64,000 nt of DNA from Brevundimonas variabilis (GCF_014199945.1 NZ_JACHOR010000001.1:186001-250000), one strand, 5' to 3'; positions 9,589 through 19,888 are shown, numbered from the stretch's first letter. Notes: generated by a model from the sequence alone, not told the origin. Program-made: numbers and translations.

Positions 9589-9807
9589 AGCCCGGTCGAA
9601 CTGGTCGAGGCGTTCGAAGCCCACGGCTGGGACGTCACAGACAGGAAGCGCAAGCCGCTGCGTATCCTGCCGCTGATGGCCCTGCCGCTGGCGCTGGCGA
9701 TCCGGGAGGTTGCCGGCACCCTGCCCTTCGTGGCCGAGCCGGATCACAAGGAAACCGACTGGGGCTCGAACCTGGCCGCCGAGGCGGCCCGGTTCCGGAA
9801 ACGATAG
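9589..9807 (+). pseudogene. in-frame continuation downstream of an amber codon
   Basis: Directly after the TAG at 9586 the same frame runs open to a second TAG at 9805-9807. Almost every codon ends in G or C, the pattern of real genes here. The encoded sequence contains VELVEAFEAHGWDV, a hydrophobic stretch ILPLMALPLALAI and a charged end. There is no ATG, GTG or TTG before the hydrophobic stretch, so it cannot easily be an independent gene of full length. It is best read as the second half of the preceding gene, reached only by stop-codon readthrough or lost by nonsense mutation. A sequencing error would also explain it. Confidence 0.5.
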
Positions 9808-9833
9808 AGCCCGACCGCTTCCGCGATCGGGCT
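9808..9833. terminator. hairpin between convergent genes
   Basis: Inverted repeat AGCCCGACCGC / GCGATCGGGCT with one mismatch and a four-base loop TTCC, immediately after the second TAG of the small plus-strand frame and just before the end of the M3 peptidase gene. There is no U tract, so it may be a weak bidirectional terminator or a transcript-stabilising hairpin. Confidence 0.55.
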
Positions 9834-9843
9834 CCGGGCTTCG

Positions 9844-12012
9844 TCAGGAAACGGGGAAGCCCCGGACCTTCAGCAGGGCCGTCACGTCCGGGTCGCGGCC
9901 CCGGAACTGGCGATGGGCCTCGGCCCGATCGGTCGTATTGCCGGGTGCCAGGATGATCGACTGGTACCGGCGCGCCAGTTCCGGGTCGAACACATCGCCC
10001 TTGTCCTCGAACGCCGCCCAGGTGTCGGCGTCCATGACCTCGGACCACAGGTAGCTGTAGTAGCCCGCGGAATAGGCATCCGACGTGAACAGGTGATTGA
10101 ACTGCGGCAGGCGGTGCCGCATCACGATCGCGCTCGGCATGCCGATCCGGGCCAGCGACGCCTTCTCGAAAGCATCCGGGTCGGTCGGGATCACGTCCTG
10201 GGTATGCAGGTCCATGTCGACGATGGCCGACGACAGATAGCTGACCGTCGCATAGCCCTGGTTGAAGGTGGACGAGGCCTGGACCTTGTCGACGAGGGCC
10301 TGATGCATGGCCTCGCCGGTCTGGTAGTGGCGCATGAAGCCATCCAGGATCGGACGGCTCAGCACCCAGTGCTCATGTACCTGCGAGGGATATTCGACGA
10401 AGTCCCGCGGGGTGTTGCCGAACGACGGATAGGTCACGTTCGACGACAGATAGTGCAGGGCGTGACCGAACTCGTGGAACAGGGTCTCGGCGTCGTCCAG
10501 CGAGATCAGGACGGGCTGACCCGCCTCCGGCTTGGAAAAGTTGTTGTTGTTGGACGCGAGGATCGCCTTCGAGCCGTCCAGGGTCGAGAACGACCGATAG
10601 GTCGTCATCCAGGCCCCGGAACGCTTGCCCGGCCGCGAGAAGTCGTCGGAATAGAAGATGCCGATCAGACGGTTCGACGTCTTGTCGCGCACCTCGAACG
10701 TCTCGACGTCGGGGTGGAAGGTCGGAACCTGACCCTTGGGCAGCGGCACAAAGGCGAAATTGTACAGGCGTCCGGCCATGTCGAAGGCCCCGCGCTTGAC
10801 CGCGCTCAGCTCGAAATACGGCTTCAGCTCGTTCTGATCGAGGTCGTACTTCTGCTTCCGCACCTTCTCGGCGAAATACAGGTAGTCCCAGGGCTCGATG
10901 TCGTGCCCGGCGATCGCCTTCATGTCGGCGACCTCCTCGTCGACCCGCGCCACGGCGGCAGGCCAGACGCGGTTCATCAGGCCGGACGCAGCGGCCGGGG
11001 TCTTGGCCATCGTGTCCTGCATCCGCCATTCGGCGTGGTTGCGGAAGCCGAGCAGCTTGGCCCGCTGGTCCCGCAGCTTCAGGATTTCGGCGATCGTCGC
11101 ATTGGTGTCGTTACGGTCGCCGTTGTCGCCGCGATTGACGAATTTCGTCCAGACCTGCTGACGCATCGCCCGGTCGTCGGCGAACGTCAGATAGGGGTCG
11201 ACCGACGAGCGGGTGTTGACGATGGCCCAGCCCTGGAGATTGCGCGAACGTGCGGCGGCGGCAGCGGCGGCCTTGTTCGATTCCGGCAGACCGGCGACGC
11301 CCGAGGCATTGGGGATGGCTGTCCAGCTGTTTTCATCGGCCACGACCTTCTGGCCAAAGCTGGTGAAGGCGGTCGTCAGGGCGGTGTTGATCCGGCCCAG
11401 CTCGGCCTTCCCGGCCGCATCCAGCGCAGCGCCGTTGCGGATGAAGGCATCGCGGCTGCGCTCGGCCAGACGCTTCTGCTGGGCGCTGAGCCCCGCAGCG
11501 TCGGCATTGTCGGCAACAGCCTTGATCCGGGCGAACAGAGCCGGGTCGAAGGTGATCTCGTCACCCGCAGCCGATAGAAGCGGCCCCATCTCGGTCTCGA
11601 GCGCTTCCCACTGCTCGCCGCCGATGTTCGAGGTCATGACGCCGAACAGATTGTTTGCCCGATCAAGCGGCTGGCCAGCCAGTTCCATGGCCACGAGCGT
11701 GTTGGCGAACGTTGCCGGTTCGGGATTGTCGGCAATGGCCCGGTAGTCGGCGCGCTGCAGTTCGATCCCTTCGAGGATCGCGGCCCGCAGCTTGGGGGCG
11801 GTGACCTTGTCGAAGGGCGCGAGACCGTCATAGCCGCCCGTCCAGACCTGCAGCAGTTCAGCGCGCGGTGTCTGGTTTGGCAGGACGGCGCGAGCCAGGG
11901 CGGCCTCCGAGGCCAGGGCGGCGGCGCTCGGCGCGGCCCCCATGCCGTTGGCGGCACAGGCAGACAGGGCCATCAGGCTGCCGCCCGCGATGAGAAGCTG
12001 GCGTCGATGCAT
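9844..12012 (-). CDS. dcp: M3-family oligopeptidase, lipoprotein (peptidyl-dipeptidase Dcp type)
   Basis: A 722-residue metallopeptidase. The N-terminus is a lipoprotein signal with lipobox LSAC at about residue 19, so the enzyme should be anchored in the envelope. The zinc motif is HEFGH in ETLFHEFGHALHYL near residue 513, with the third ligand glutamate further downstream, as in thimet/M3 peptidases. Length and sequence fit peptidyl-dipeptidase Dcp, which removes C-terminal dipeptides, rather than the somewhat shorter oligopeptidase A. E. coli Dcp has no lipobox, so membrane anchoring would be a lineage feature. The start ATG at 12012 is fixed by the signal peptide. Confidence 0.9.
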   Translation of the reverse strand: MHRRQLLIAGGSLMALSACAANGMGAAPSAAALASEAALARAVLPNQTPRAELLQVWTGGYDGLAPFDKVTAPKLRAAILEGIELQRADYRAIADNPEPATFANTLVAMELAGQPLDRANNLFGVMTSNIGGEQWEALETEMGPLLSAAGDEITFDPALFARIKAVADNADAAGLSAQQKRLAERSRDAFIRNGAALDAAGKAELGRINTALTTAFTSFGQKVVADENSWTAIPNASGVAGLPESNKAAAAAAARSRNLQGWAIVNTRSSVDPYLTFADDRAMRQQVWTKFVNRGDNGDRNDTNATIAEILKLRDQRAKLLGFRNHAEWRMQDTMAKTPAAASGLMNRVWPAAVARVDEEVADMKAIAGHDIEPWDYLYFAEKVRKQKYDLDQNELKPYFELSAVKRGAFDMAGRLYNFAFVPLPKGQVPTFHPDVETFEVRDKTSNRLIGIFYSDDFSRPGKRSGAWMTTYRSFSTLDGSKAILASNNNNFSKPEAGQPVLISLDDAETLFHEFGHALHYLSSNVTYPSFGNTPRDFVEYPSQVHEHWVLSRPILDGFMRHYQTGEAMHQALVDKVQASSTFNQGYATVSYLSSAIVDMDLHTQDVIPTDPDAFEKASLARIGMPSAIVMRHRLPQFNHLFTSDAYSAGYYSYLWSEVMDADTWAAFEDKGDVFDPELARRYQSIILAPGNTTDRAEAHRQFRGRDPDVTALLKVRGFPVS

Positions 12013-12175
12013 CGGTTACTCCGTTCGAAAATCATTTCATTCCTACCCTAGGCCCCTTCGACGTGACCGTCACCTGAATGAACTTCACGGCGTCGCGAGC
12101 GGCAATCACCTGGCCTTTGGTCGATCCACCGAGTTCCCCTCGCCACCCGCAACATTCCCCGTTAAACGCCGCAAC

Positions 12176-13039
12176 ATGGCGATAGGCGTTTTCGATTCCG
12201 GTGTCGGCGGGCTGACGGTCCACCGCGAGCTTGTGGCGCGGTTCCCCGAGCGTGACTTCATTTACCTGGCAGACCAGATCAACGCGCCCTACGGCGCGCG
12301 GGGTGGCGAGGACATTGTCAATCTGACGCGAGCAGGGTGCGAACGCCTGTTCGAGGCCGGAGCCAGCGTCATCGTCCTGGCGTGCAACACCGCCTCGGCC
12401 ATAGCCCTGCGCCGGCTGCAGCAGACCTGGTTGCCAGAAGCACGGGCGCGGCACGGACGGGCCGTGAACGTGCTGGGGATCATCGTCCCGACGATCGAGG
12501 CGGCCACCGGCCTGCCCTGGACCTATGAGGCCGATCGCCAGGAGCGGTTCGGCGGCGAGAAGGTCGAGGCGATCGACATCACTGGCGTCTTCTCGACCGC
12601 CGCGACGGCCCGGAGCCGGGTCTATGAGATCGAGATCGACAAACGCCGCCAGGATCTTGCGGTCTTTTCGGAGCCCTGTCCCGGCCTGGCCGGGCTGATC
12701 GAACTCGGGGCACCGACCGAGGAACTGAAGGTCGTCGTCGATGATCACGTCGAGGCCCTGAGACGCCGCATCGGGCGGCATCCGGATACGGCGATCCTGG
12801 GCTGCACCCACTACGAGATTGTCGCCGACCTGTTTGCCGCAGCCCTGCCCGCAGGCACGCGGGTCATCCATCAGCCGACAGCCGTCGCCGATGCCCTGGA
12901 ACGCTATTTTGCCCGCCATCCGGAGTTCGGCCTTGGCGACACCGGTCGTCGCGACTTCCTGACCACCGGCACGACCGGCCCGCAGACCGACCGTGTGAGC
13001 CAGTTCTGGGGCGCACCGCTGAGTTTCGACGCCGCTTGA
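12176..13039 (+). CDS. murI: glutamate racemase
   Basis: A 287-residue protein of the aspartate/glutamate racemase family. The N-terminal GVFDSGVGGLTVHREL motif and the two catalytic cysteines (VLACNTAS near residue 70 and LGCTHYE near 209) are present. It makes D-glutamate for peptidoglycan. The ATG at 12176 puts the FDSGVGG motif at its normal position four residues from the start; a longer in-frame extension to 11942 overlaps the divergent peptidase and is rejected. Upstream, 163 bases separate the two divergent starts. Confidence 0.95.
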   Translation: MAIGVFDSGVGGLTVHRELVARFPERDFIYLADQINAPYGARGGEDIVNLTRAGCERLFEAGASVIVLACNTASAIALRRLQQTWLPEARARHGRAVNVLGIIVPTIEAATGLPWTYEADRQERFGGEKVEAIDITGVFSTAATARSRVYEIEIDKRRQDLAVFSEPCPGLAGLIELGAPTEELKVVVDDHVEALRRRIGRHPDTAILGCTHYEIVADLFAAALPAGTRVIHQPTAVADALERYFARHPEFGLGDTGRRDFLTTGTTGPQTDRVSQFWGAPLSFDAA

Positions 13040-13081
13040 CAGAAGGGTGTGACCCGCGCCCCATCGGCTGCGGAGAGGCCC

Positions 13082-13606
13082 ATGTCACGATCGATCCTGC
13101 TCGCCCTCGTCCTGATGTCATCGGGCACGTCCGCCTCCGCCGAGGTGGTGTCGCGTCATGCGGACGGGTTCACCCTCAGATACGCCGTCGCGCTGGAAAC
13201 GACCGGGGAGGATATCCGGACCGCGCTGGGCGAGCTCCCGCAATGGTGGGACGGGGCCCATACCTACAGCGGCCGGTCTGCCAACCTGTCGATGAACCTG
13301 GCCCCGGGCGGCTGCTGGTGCGAGGCGCTGCCCGACGGCAAGGTGTTTGAACACGCCCGTGTCGTGTCCGTTGACCCACGAGGCGAGGTCGTCATGAACG
13401 CACCGCTCGGCCCGCTGAATGGCACCGCCACCCGGTCCGATCTCACCTATTCATGGGTACCGGAGGCCCGCGGATGGCGCGTCACGCTGGACTTCGTGGT
13501 CGAGGGACCCGGGCTCGGGGCGGCAGCCGACGCTGTCGACGAAGTCATGCAGGCCGGGTTTGGACGCCTTGCCCGCTACATCGAATACGGTGAGCCGACG
13601 CCCTGA
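13082..13606 (+). CDS. secreted SRPBCC-like protein
   Basis: A 174-residue protein with a cleavable signal peptide ([20 protein letters not shown]). The mature part alternates strands in the manner of START/SRPBCC (AHSA1-type) lipid- or hydrophobic-ligand-binding domains, with a [10 protein letters not shown] segment early and a long helix at the C-terminus ([20 protein letters not shown]), which is the usual last helix of that fold. The function is unknown. The ATG at 13082 is chosen over an upstream GTG-type start because it gives a clean signal peptide and has GGAGAGG in front. It follows murI by 42 bases and may be co-transcribed. Confidence 0.7.
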   Translation: MSRSILLALVLMSSGTSASAEVVSRHADGFTLRYAVALETTGEDIRTALGELPQWWDGAHTYSGRSANLSMNLAPGGCWCEALPDGKVFEHARVVSVDPRGEVVMNAPLGPLNGTATRSDLTYSWVPEARGWRVTLDFVVEGPGLGAAADAVDEVMQAGFGRLARYIEYGEPTP

Positions 13607-13615
13607 GGGCTTCCG

Positions 13616-14830
<1,215 letters not shown>

Positions 14831-14984
14831 CTAGCGTGGCCACGGGTCGATCCCAAGGCAAGGGGTGAGGTTTTTGCCGCATTGGCCGACCTTCGTGTTT
14901 TTTCGGGGCGCGTTCAGCCAATGGTCATGCTGATCGCCTAAGGTGCGGGAACGAACCGTTCAGTGCCGGCTTCAAGGAGCCATG

Positions 14985-15704
14985 ATGTTGCATCTCAAGA
15001 GCCTCCTGGCCCGGGTCTGCACCCCTGATGCGCTCGATCTGACCGAGCATTACCAGACCCGTGGCGAACGCCTCGCCGATCTTTGGGTCCACATCGTGGG
15101 GCTGGTTTTCGCGGCTGTCGGCGGTGTCGTTCTGGCGATCTTTGCCGCCATCCATGCCGGTATCGGCACGACGGTTGCGACCTCCATCTATGCCATCTGC
15201 CTGATCGCCATGCTAGCGGCCTCGACCGTTTACAATCAGGCCCGACCGGGCCGGGCGCGTCCGGTCCTGCGACGGCTCGACGAGGCGGCGATCTTCCTGA
15301 TGATCGCCGGCAGCTATACGCCGTTCACGACCCAGCGGTTCGAGGGCTGGTGGTCCATCGGCTTTACCGTGGCGGTCTGGGCCATCGCCTTTTCCGGCGT
15401 GATCGCCAAGCTGCTGGCACCCCGGATTTCCGATGCCTTCTGGAGCGCGGTCTACGCCGTCTTCGGCTGGCTGGCTATCATCGCCCTCAAGCCGATGATC
15501 GAGACGGTGCACCCGATCGCCCTGGGCCTGCTGGTGCTGGGCGGGCTCATCTATACGGCGGGCGTCTTCGTCTTCATCAGTCCGCGCGTGAAATATCGTC
15601 GGGCCATCTGGCACGGCTTCGTCGTGACCGGAGCCAGTGTGCACTGGGCGGCCGTCCTGGTCGGCGTGATCCTGGCCCCGACGGGTCTGCTGGCCGCCGC
15701 CTGA
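14985..15704 (+). CDS. hemolysin III / PAQR-family membrane protein
   Basis: A 239-residue integral membrane protein with about seven helices. Family signatures are seen: ADLWVHIVGLVFAAVGG, STVYNQ, LDEAAIFLMIAGSYTPF and the C-terminal IWHGFVVTGASVHWAAV, which carry the conserved histidines and aspartate proposed to bind zinc in the hemolysin III/YqfA and adiponectin-receptor group. The role in bacteria is uncertain, perhaps membrane lipid homeostasis. AAGGAG at 14974-14979 suits the ATG at 14985 (five-base spacing) better than the one at 14982. Confidence 0.88.
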   Translation: MLHLKSLLARVCTPDALDLTEHYQTRGERLADLWVHIVGLVFAAVGGVVLAIFAAIHAGIGTTVATSIYAICLIAMLAASTVYNQARPGRARPVLRRLDEAAIFLMIAGSYTPFTTQRFEGWWSIGFTVAVWAIAFSGVIAKLLAPRISDAFWSAVYAVFGWLAIIALKPMIETVHPIALGLLVLGGLIYTAGVFVFISPRVKYRRAIWHGFVVTGASVHWAAVLVGVILAPTGLLAAA

Positions 15705-15782
15705 CGCCGCGGCAAGACTCCGCTGGCGTCCGGCCTCGCACTGCGGGATAGTCACGCAGATGCAACAGAGGCGAGTAGCGGC

Positions 15783-16424
15783 GTGCCCGAAACGAAATCC
15801 GATACCAAGGGACGCGATGGCGACGCCATCGTCATCAAGAAATACGCCAACCGCCGCCTCTACAACACTGCGACCTCCGCCTATGTGACGCTCGAGGACC
15901 TGGCGAAGATGGTCCGCGACGGTCAGGATTTCGTGGTCTTCGACGCCAAGACCAACGAGGAACTGACGCGCCAGATCCTGACCCAGATCATCTTCGACGA
16001 GGAAAGTCGCGGTGAGGCCCTGCTGCCGGTCCAGTTCCTGCGCCAGCTGATCGGCTTCTACGGCGGCCACATGCAGGGCGTGCTGCCCAGCTATCTGGAG
16101 ATGTCGCTCGAGAATTTCTCGCGCCAGCAGGAACAGTTCCGCAGCCAGATGACCAAGGCCTTCGGCACGACACCCGCCGTTGGCGTCGGTGCCAGTCTCA
16201 TGGACGAGGCGGTGAAGCAGAACATGGCCATGTTCCAGAACGCCATGAAGATGTTCCCCGGCTTTGCCATGGTCCCCCGGGCAGAGGCGGAGGCGCCCGC
16301 GCGACCGGAGCCGGCACCCGCGTCCGATCCCCTGGCCGAGATGCGGGCCCAGATGGACGAGATGCGCGCCCAGATCGACCGGCTGGCCACGCCGCCCTCG
16401 CCGGGCTCCAAGTCCAAGTCATGA
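15783..16424 (+). CDS. phaR: polyhydroxyalkanoate synthesis regulator PhaR
   Basis: A 213-residue protein with the PHB/PHA accumulation-regulator DNA-binding domain near residues 17-80 (IVIKKYANRRLYNTATSAYV, LEDLAKMVRDGQDFVVFDAK) followed by the PHB_acc region (EALLPVQFLRQLIGFYG) and a variable proline-rich, coiled-coil tail. PhaR represses phasin and PHA genes and is released by binding PHA granules. The start codon is GTG at 15783. Its stop overlaps the ATG of the next gene by four bases. Confidence 0.93.
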   Translation: MPETKSDTKGRDGDAIVIKKYANRRLYNTATSAYVTLEDLAKMVRDGQDFVVFDAKTNEELTRQILTQIIFDEESRGEALLPVQFLRQLIGFYGGHMQGVLPSYLEMSLENFSRQQEQFRSQMTKAFGTTPAVGVGASLMDEAVKQNMAMFQNAMKMFPGFAMVPRAEAEAPARPEPAPASDPLAEMRAQMDEMRAQIDRLATPPSPGSKSKS

Positions 16425-16786
16425 CCGACGACGTGCGCCCGGTCGAACCTGTCCGGGGTCGCGATCGTCGCGACGCCCAGCGCCGGACGCGCGAGCGACG
16501 CATGCCCGCAGAACCCCGGCCGGAGCCCGGCAATGCCATCGTGCGCCTGAACGAGATCATCGACGAGTCCGTCGACCCGGCAACTGCTGCCGCACCCCCG
16601 CCGCGTTCCGTCACCCCCGATCCGGCCTTTGCTGCCCAGTTGATCGGTCAGGGCGGACAGCGAAAGGGCATCCGGGGCGGACCCCCGGTCATGGATGCCG
16701 CCCGCTCGGCCTATCTGGGCAACGAATACTCTGGCCAGAACGATCGCCGACCCCCGGCCGGCGTGGCCAAGAAGACCGACATCTGA
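16421..16786 (+). CDS. conserved hypothetical protein downstream of phaR
   Basis: A 121-residue, very arginine- and proline-rich soluble protein with no recognised domain. It overlaps the phaR stop (ATGA), so it is translationally coupled to phaR. The N-terminus is strongly basic (RGRDRRDAQRRTRERRM), the middle is predicted disordered and the C-terminus has a short conserved-looking segment (AARSAYLGNEYSGQNDRRP). A granule- or nucleic-acid-binding accessory of PhaR is a guess from context only. Confidence 0.6.
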   Translation: MTDDVRPVEPVRGRDRRDAQRRTRERRMPAEPRPEPGNAIVRLNEIIDESVDPATAAAPPPRSVTPDPAFAAQLIGQGGQRKGIRGGPPVMDAARSAYLGNEYSGQNDRRPPAGVAKKTDI

Positions 16787-16840
16787 GGCTGGCCCGAGGC
16801 TTGCAGCGGCGCGTTTTCCTGCCGCCCGGACGCCACCCAG

Positions 16841-16918
16841 ATGCCCCAGATTCTCACAGCCTCGGCCCGCATGTTCGACATCACCGTGGTCGCGATCCTG
16901 TTCACGGTTCTGTTGTAG
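16841..16918 (+). CDS. possible 25-residue hydrophobic peptide
   Basis: A short frame with a charged start and a single hydrophobic stretch (FDITVVAILFTVLL) that could span a membrane. It lies 54 bases after the preceding gene and ends seven bases before a perfect terminator hairpin, so it would be the last thing on the phaR transcript. No convincing ribosome-binding site is visible, and a hydrophobic frame of this size can occur by chance. Confidence 0.2.
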   Translation: MPQILTASARMFDITVVAILFTVLL

Positions 16919-16924
16919 GAACGC

Positions 16925-16945
16925 CCCTCTCCCGCCGGGAGAGGG
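16925..16945. terminator. perfect hairpin between convergent phaR operon and ileS
   Basis: Nine-base perfect inverted repeat CCCTCTCCC / GGGAGAGGG around a GCC loop, flanked by further pairing (CGCC ... GGCG). It lies between two convergent transcription units, seven bases before the ileS stop on the minus strand. No U run follows on either strand, so it may act as a bidirectional terminator with Rho or as a 3' stabiliser. Confidence 0.6.
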
Positions 16946-16951
16946 TGGGCG

Positions 16952-19888
16952 TCAGGCGTTCTGTGCGTCCCACCACCGCACTGCTTCCGCGTCGCGAGCG
17001 CTGAGGTCGGGATAGGCGGGATCGGAGCCGACGTCCGGCACACGGCGCCAGGAGCGTGCACATTTGGGATGGTCGGCAAGGCCGACCTTCACCGCCAGCA
17101 CATCGCCGGTCTCGCTCAGTTCAGCCCCCGAAGTCCGGAAGACCTCTGAAGGATCAAGATCGGCAAAGGCGGCGAAGGCCCCGGCGGGTCCGGTAACCGT
17201 TGGCCAGGCGTCGAGCGCCCCGCCAATGATCTTTTCACGCCGGGCACTTTCAAGAGCGTCGTTGACGACCTCCAGCACCGACTGGACCTTGGCCCAGCGC
17301 GCAGCCTCCTCCGGATTGTTCCAGGCACCCGGCGTCTCCGGGATCACCCGGGCACAGTTGGAGCCACCCTCCGGGAAGCGGGTGCCCCAGGCTTCTTCCA
17401 TCGTGAACGGCGTCAGCGGGGCCAGCCAGGCGGTCAGCCGCATGAAGACCTCATCCATGACGGTGCGCGCGGCGCGACGGCGGACGGCGTCGGGCCGGTC
17501 GCAGTAGAGGCTGTCCTTGCGGATGTCGAAATACAGGGCCGACAGGTCGTTGGAGCAGAACTCCAGCACCGGACGGACCACGTCCTGGAAGCGGTACTCC
17601 GCATAGGCCTGACGGACCTGGCCATCCAGTTCGTGCAGCCGGTGCAGGATGAAGGCCTCCAGCGGCGGCATCTGGTCGAGATCGGTCAGGCGCTCGGCCT
17701 CTTCGAAGCCCTCCAGCGCGCCCAGCAGATAGCGGACGGTGTTCCGAAGCTTGCGATAGGCGTCGACCGTGGTCTGCAGGATCTGCTTCCCGATCCGCTG
17801 GTCCTCGGCATAGTCGACCAGGGCCACCCACAGACGCAGGATGTCGGCCCCGGACTCCTTGATGATGACGGCGGGGTCGGTCGTATTGCCCTTCGACTTG
17901 GACATCTTCTCCCCGTTCTCATCCTGGGTGAAGCCATGCGTCAGAACCGCACCATAGGGCGCGCGGCCCCGGGTGCCGGAACCTTCGAGAAGGTTAGACT
18001 GGAACCAGCCGCGGTGCTGGTCCGAGCCTTCCAGATACAGGTCGGCGGGCCAGTGCGACGGGCGGTCGCCGGTGTAGCCATGGGCCGGATCGCGAGGCTC
18101 CAGGGCAAAGGCATGGGTGCAGCCCGAGTCGAACCAGACATCCAGGATGTCGGTGACCTTCTCGTAGTTGGCCGGATCGTGCAGCCCGAGGAAATCGGCG
18201 TCGGGGCGGTCGAACCAGGCGTCAGCCCCGCCCGCCTCGATGGCCTTGATGATGCGCGCGTCGACTTCAGGGTCGTGCAGCGGATGGCCGGTGTGCTTGT
18301 CCACGAACATGGCCAGGGGGGTGCCCCAGGCCCGCTGGCGGCTGATCAGCCAGTCCGGGCGGCCCTCGACCATCGAACGGATCCGGTTCTTGCCCGCTGC
18401 CGGATGGAAGGCCGTCTTGTCGATCGCCGTCAGCGCGGTCTCGCGCAGGGTGTCGCCGGACTTTAGCGGCTGGTCCATGCGGATGAACCATTGCGGCGTG
18501 TTGCGGAAGATGACCGGCGCCTTCGAGCGCCAGCTGTGCGGATAGGAATGCTCCAGCCGCCCTCGGGCCAGCAGGGTCCCGGCCTCGATCAGCTTCTCGA
18601 TCACGGCGGGGTTGGCCGATCCGAATTTGCCGGTCTTCTTGCCCTCGGTCTCCAGCACCTTCAGCCCGGCGAACAGGGGCACGCCGGGATAATAGGCCCC
18701 GTCGGGATCGACCGTGTCGGGCACTTCGTGATGGCCGTGGGCCTTCCAGACCTCATAGTCGTCCGCGCCGTGGCCCGGCGCGGTGTGGACGAAGCCCGTC
18801 CCGGCATCGTCGGTGACGTGATCACCGTCCAGCAACGGCACGTTGAAGCGGAAACCCTCGTCCAGCGCCGCCAGCGGGTGGGCACAGACCAGGCCGGCCG
18901 GATCGATCGTGTCGATCCGGGTGTAGGTCGCGATCTTCGCCGCCTTGAAGACCTCTTCGGCCAGCTTGTCGGCGACGATCAGACGGTCACCGGCCTTTGC
19001 CCAGGGCTCGAACTCCAGCCCGGTCTCCATCGACTGGACCTCGTACAGGCCATAGGCGATCTCTGGCCCGAAGCTGATCGCGCGGTTGGCCGGGATGGTC
19101 CAGGGCGTTGTGGTCCAGATCACGACCGAAGGCGTCGCATGGCGGAAGGCCAGCAGCTCGTCGGGATGGTCATCGGTCGCGGCGATGACCGGGAATTTCA
19201 CCCAGATCGTGGGCGAGACATGGTCGTGATATTCGATCTCGGCGTCGGCCAGCGCCGTCCGCTCGACCGGGCTCCACATGACCGGCTTGGAGCCGCGATA
19301 CAGCTGGCCCGAGTTCTTGAACTTGTGGAATTCACCGACGATCATGGCCTCGGTGCCGAAGTCCATCGTTGCATAGCGGTGATCCCAGTCCCCCAGGATG
19401 CCCAGCCGCTTGAACTGCGCCTTCTGGACCTCGATCCAGCCCGCTGCGTACTCCCGGCAGGCTGACCGGAACTCGGCCTTGGAGACCTCGTCCTTGCGTT
19501 TGCCCTGGGCGCGATAGCGTTCCTCGATCTTCCACTCGATCGGCAGGCCGTGGCAGTCCCAGCCGGGGACAAAGTCGACGTCCTTGCCCAGCAGGAACTG
19601 CGAGCGGACGACGAAATCCTTCAGCGTCTTGTTCAGCGCATGGCCGATGTGGATGTCGCCATTGGCATAGGGCGGGCCGTCATGGAGGACATAGAGCGGA
19701 GCCCCCTCGGCCTGGCGCTGTTTCCGGATGGCGGAATACAGGTCGCCCCACTGCTCGATGATCACCGGCTCCTTCTGCGGCAGCCCGCCCCGCATCGGGA
19801 ACGGGGTCTCCGGCAGGAAGACGGTCTCGCGATAGTCGCGGCCTGCGGGCTCGGCGGGGGACTCGGGTGGGGTCTGGGCGTCGGACAT
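16952..19888 (-). CDS. ileS: isoleucyl-tRNA synthetase
   Basis: A 978-residue class I aminoacyl-tRNA synthetase. The HIGH motif is seen in GDIHIGHALNK near residue 95 and the KMSKS motif in GEKMSKSKGNT near residue 665; the editing domain (TWTTTPWTIPANRA type) lies between. The C-terminal zinc ribbon expected from the E. coli enzyme is degenerate: only one cysteine remains in HPKCARSWRRVPDV and the second CxxC pair is replaced (YPDLSARDAEAV). Such zinc-less ends are known in part of the family, so activity is expected. Start ATG at 19888. Confidence 0.97.
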   Translation of the reverse strand: MSDAQTPPESPAEPAGRDYRETVFLPETPFPMRGGLPQKEPVIIEQWGDLYSAIRKQRQAEGAPLYVLHDGPPYANGDIHIGHALNKTLKDFVVRSQFLLGKDVDFVPGWDCHGLPIEWKIEERYRAQGKRKDEVSKAEFRSACREYAAGWIEVQKAQFKRLGILGDWDHRYATMDFGTEAMIVGEFHKFKNSGQLYRGSKPVMWSPVERTALADAEIEYHDHVSPTIWVKFPVIAATDDHPDELLAFRHATPSVVIWTTTPWTIPANRAISFGPEIAYGLYEVQSMETGLEFEPWAKAGDRLIVADKLAEEVFKAAKIATYTRIDTIDPAGLVCAHPLAALDEGFRFNVPLLDGDHVTDDAGTGFVHTAPGHGADDYEVWKAHGHHEVPDTVDPDGAYYPGVPLFAGLKVLETEGKKTGKFGSANPAVIEKLIEAGTLLARGRLEHSYPHSWRSKAPVIFRNTPQWFIRMDQPLKSGDTLRETALTAIDKTAFHPAAGKNRIRSMVEGRPDWLISRQRAWGTPLAMFVDKHTGHPLHDPEVDARIIKAIEAGGADAWFDRPDADFLGLHDPANYEKVTDILDVWFDSGCTHAFALEPRDPAHGYTGDRPSHWPADLYLEGSDQHRGWFQSNLLEGSGTRGRAPYGAVLTHGFTQDENGEKMSKSKGNTTDPAVIIKESGADILRLWVALVDYAEDQRIGKQILQTTVDAYRKLRNTVRYLLGALEGFEEAERLTDLDQMPPLEAFILHRLHELDGQVRQAYAEYRFQDVVRPVLEFCSNDLSALYFDIRKDSLYCDRPDAVRRRAARTVMDEVFMRLTAWLAPLTPFTMEEAWGTRFPEGGSNCARVIPETPGAWNNPEEAARWAKVQSVLEVVNDALESARREKIIGGALDAWPTVTGPAGAFAAFADLDPSEVFRTSGAELSETGDVLAVKVGLADHPKCARSWRRVPDVGSDPAYPDLSARDAEAVRWWDAQNA

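Noticed and set aside
11942..12175. N-terminal extension of glutamate racemase
   Set aside because: It would overlap the divergent peptidase start and displace the FDSGVGG motif from its usual place at the N-terminus.
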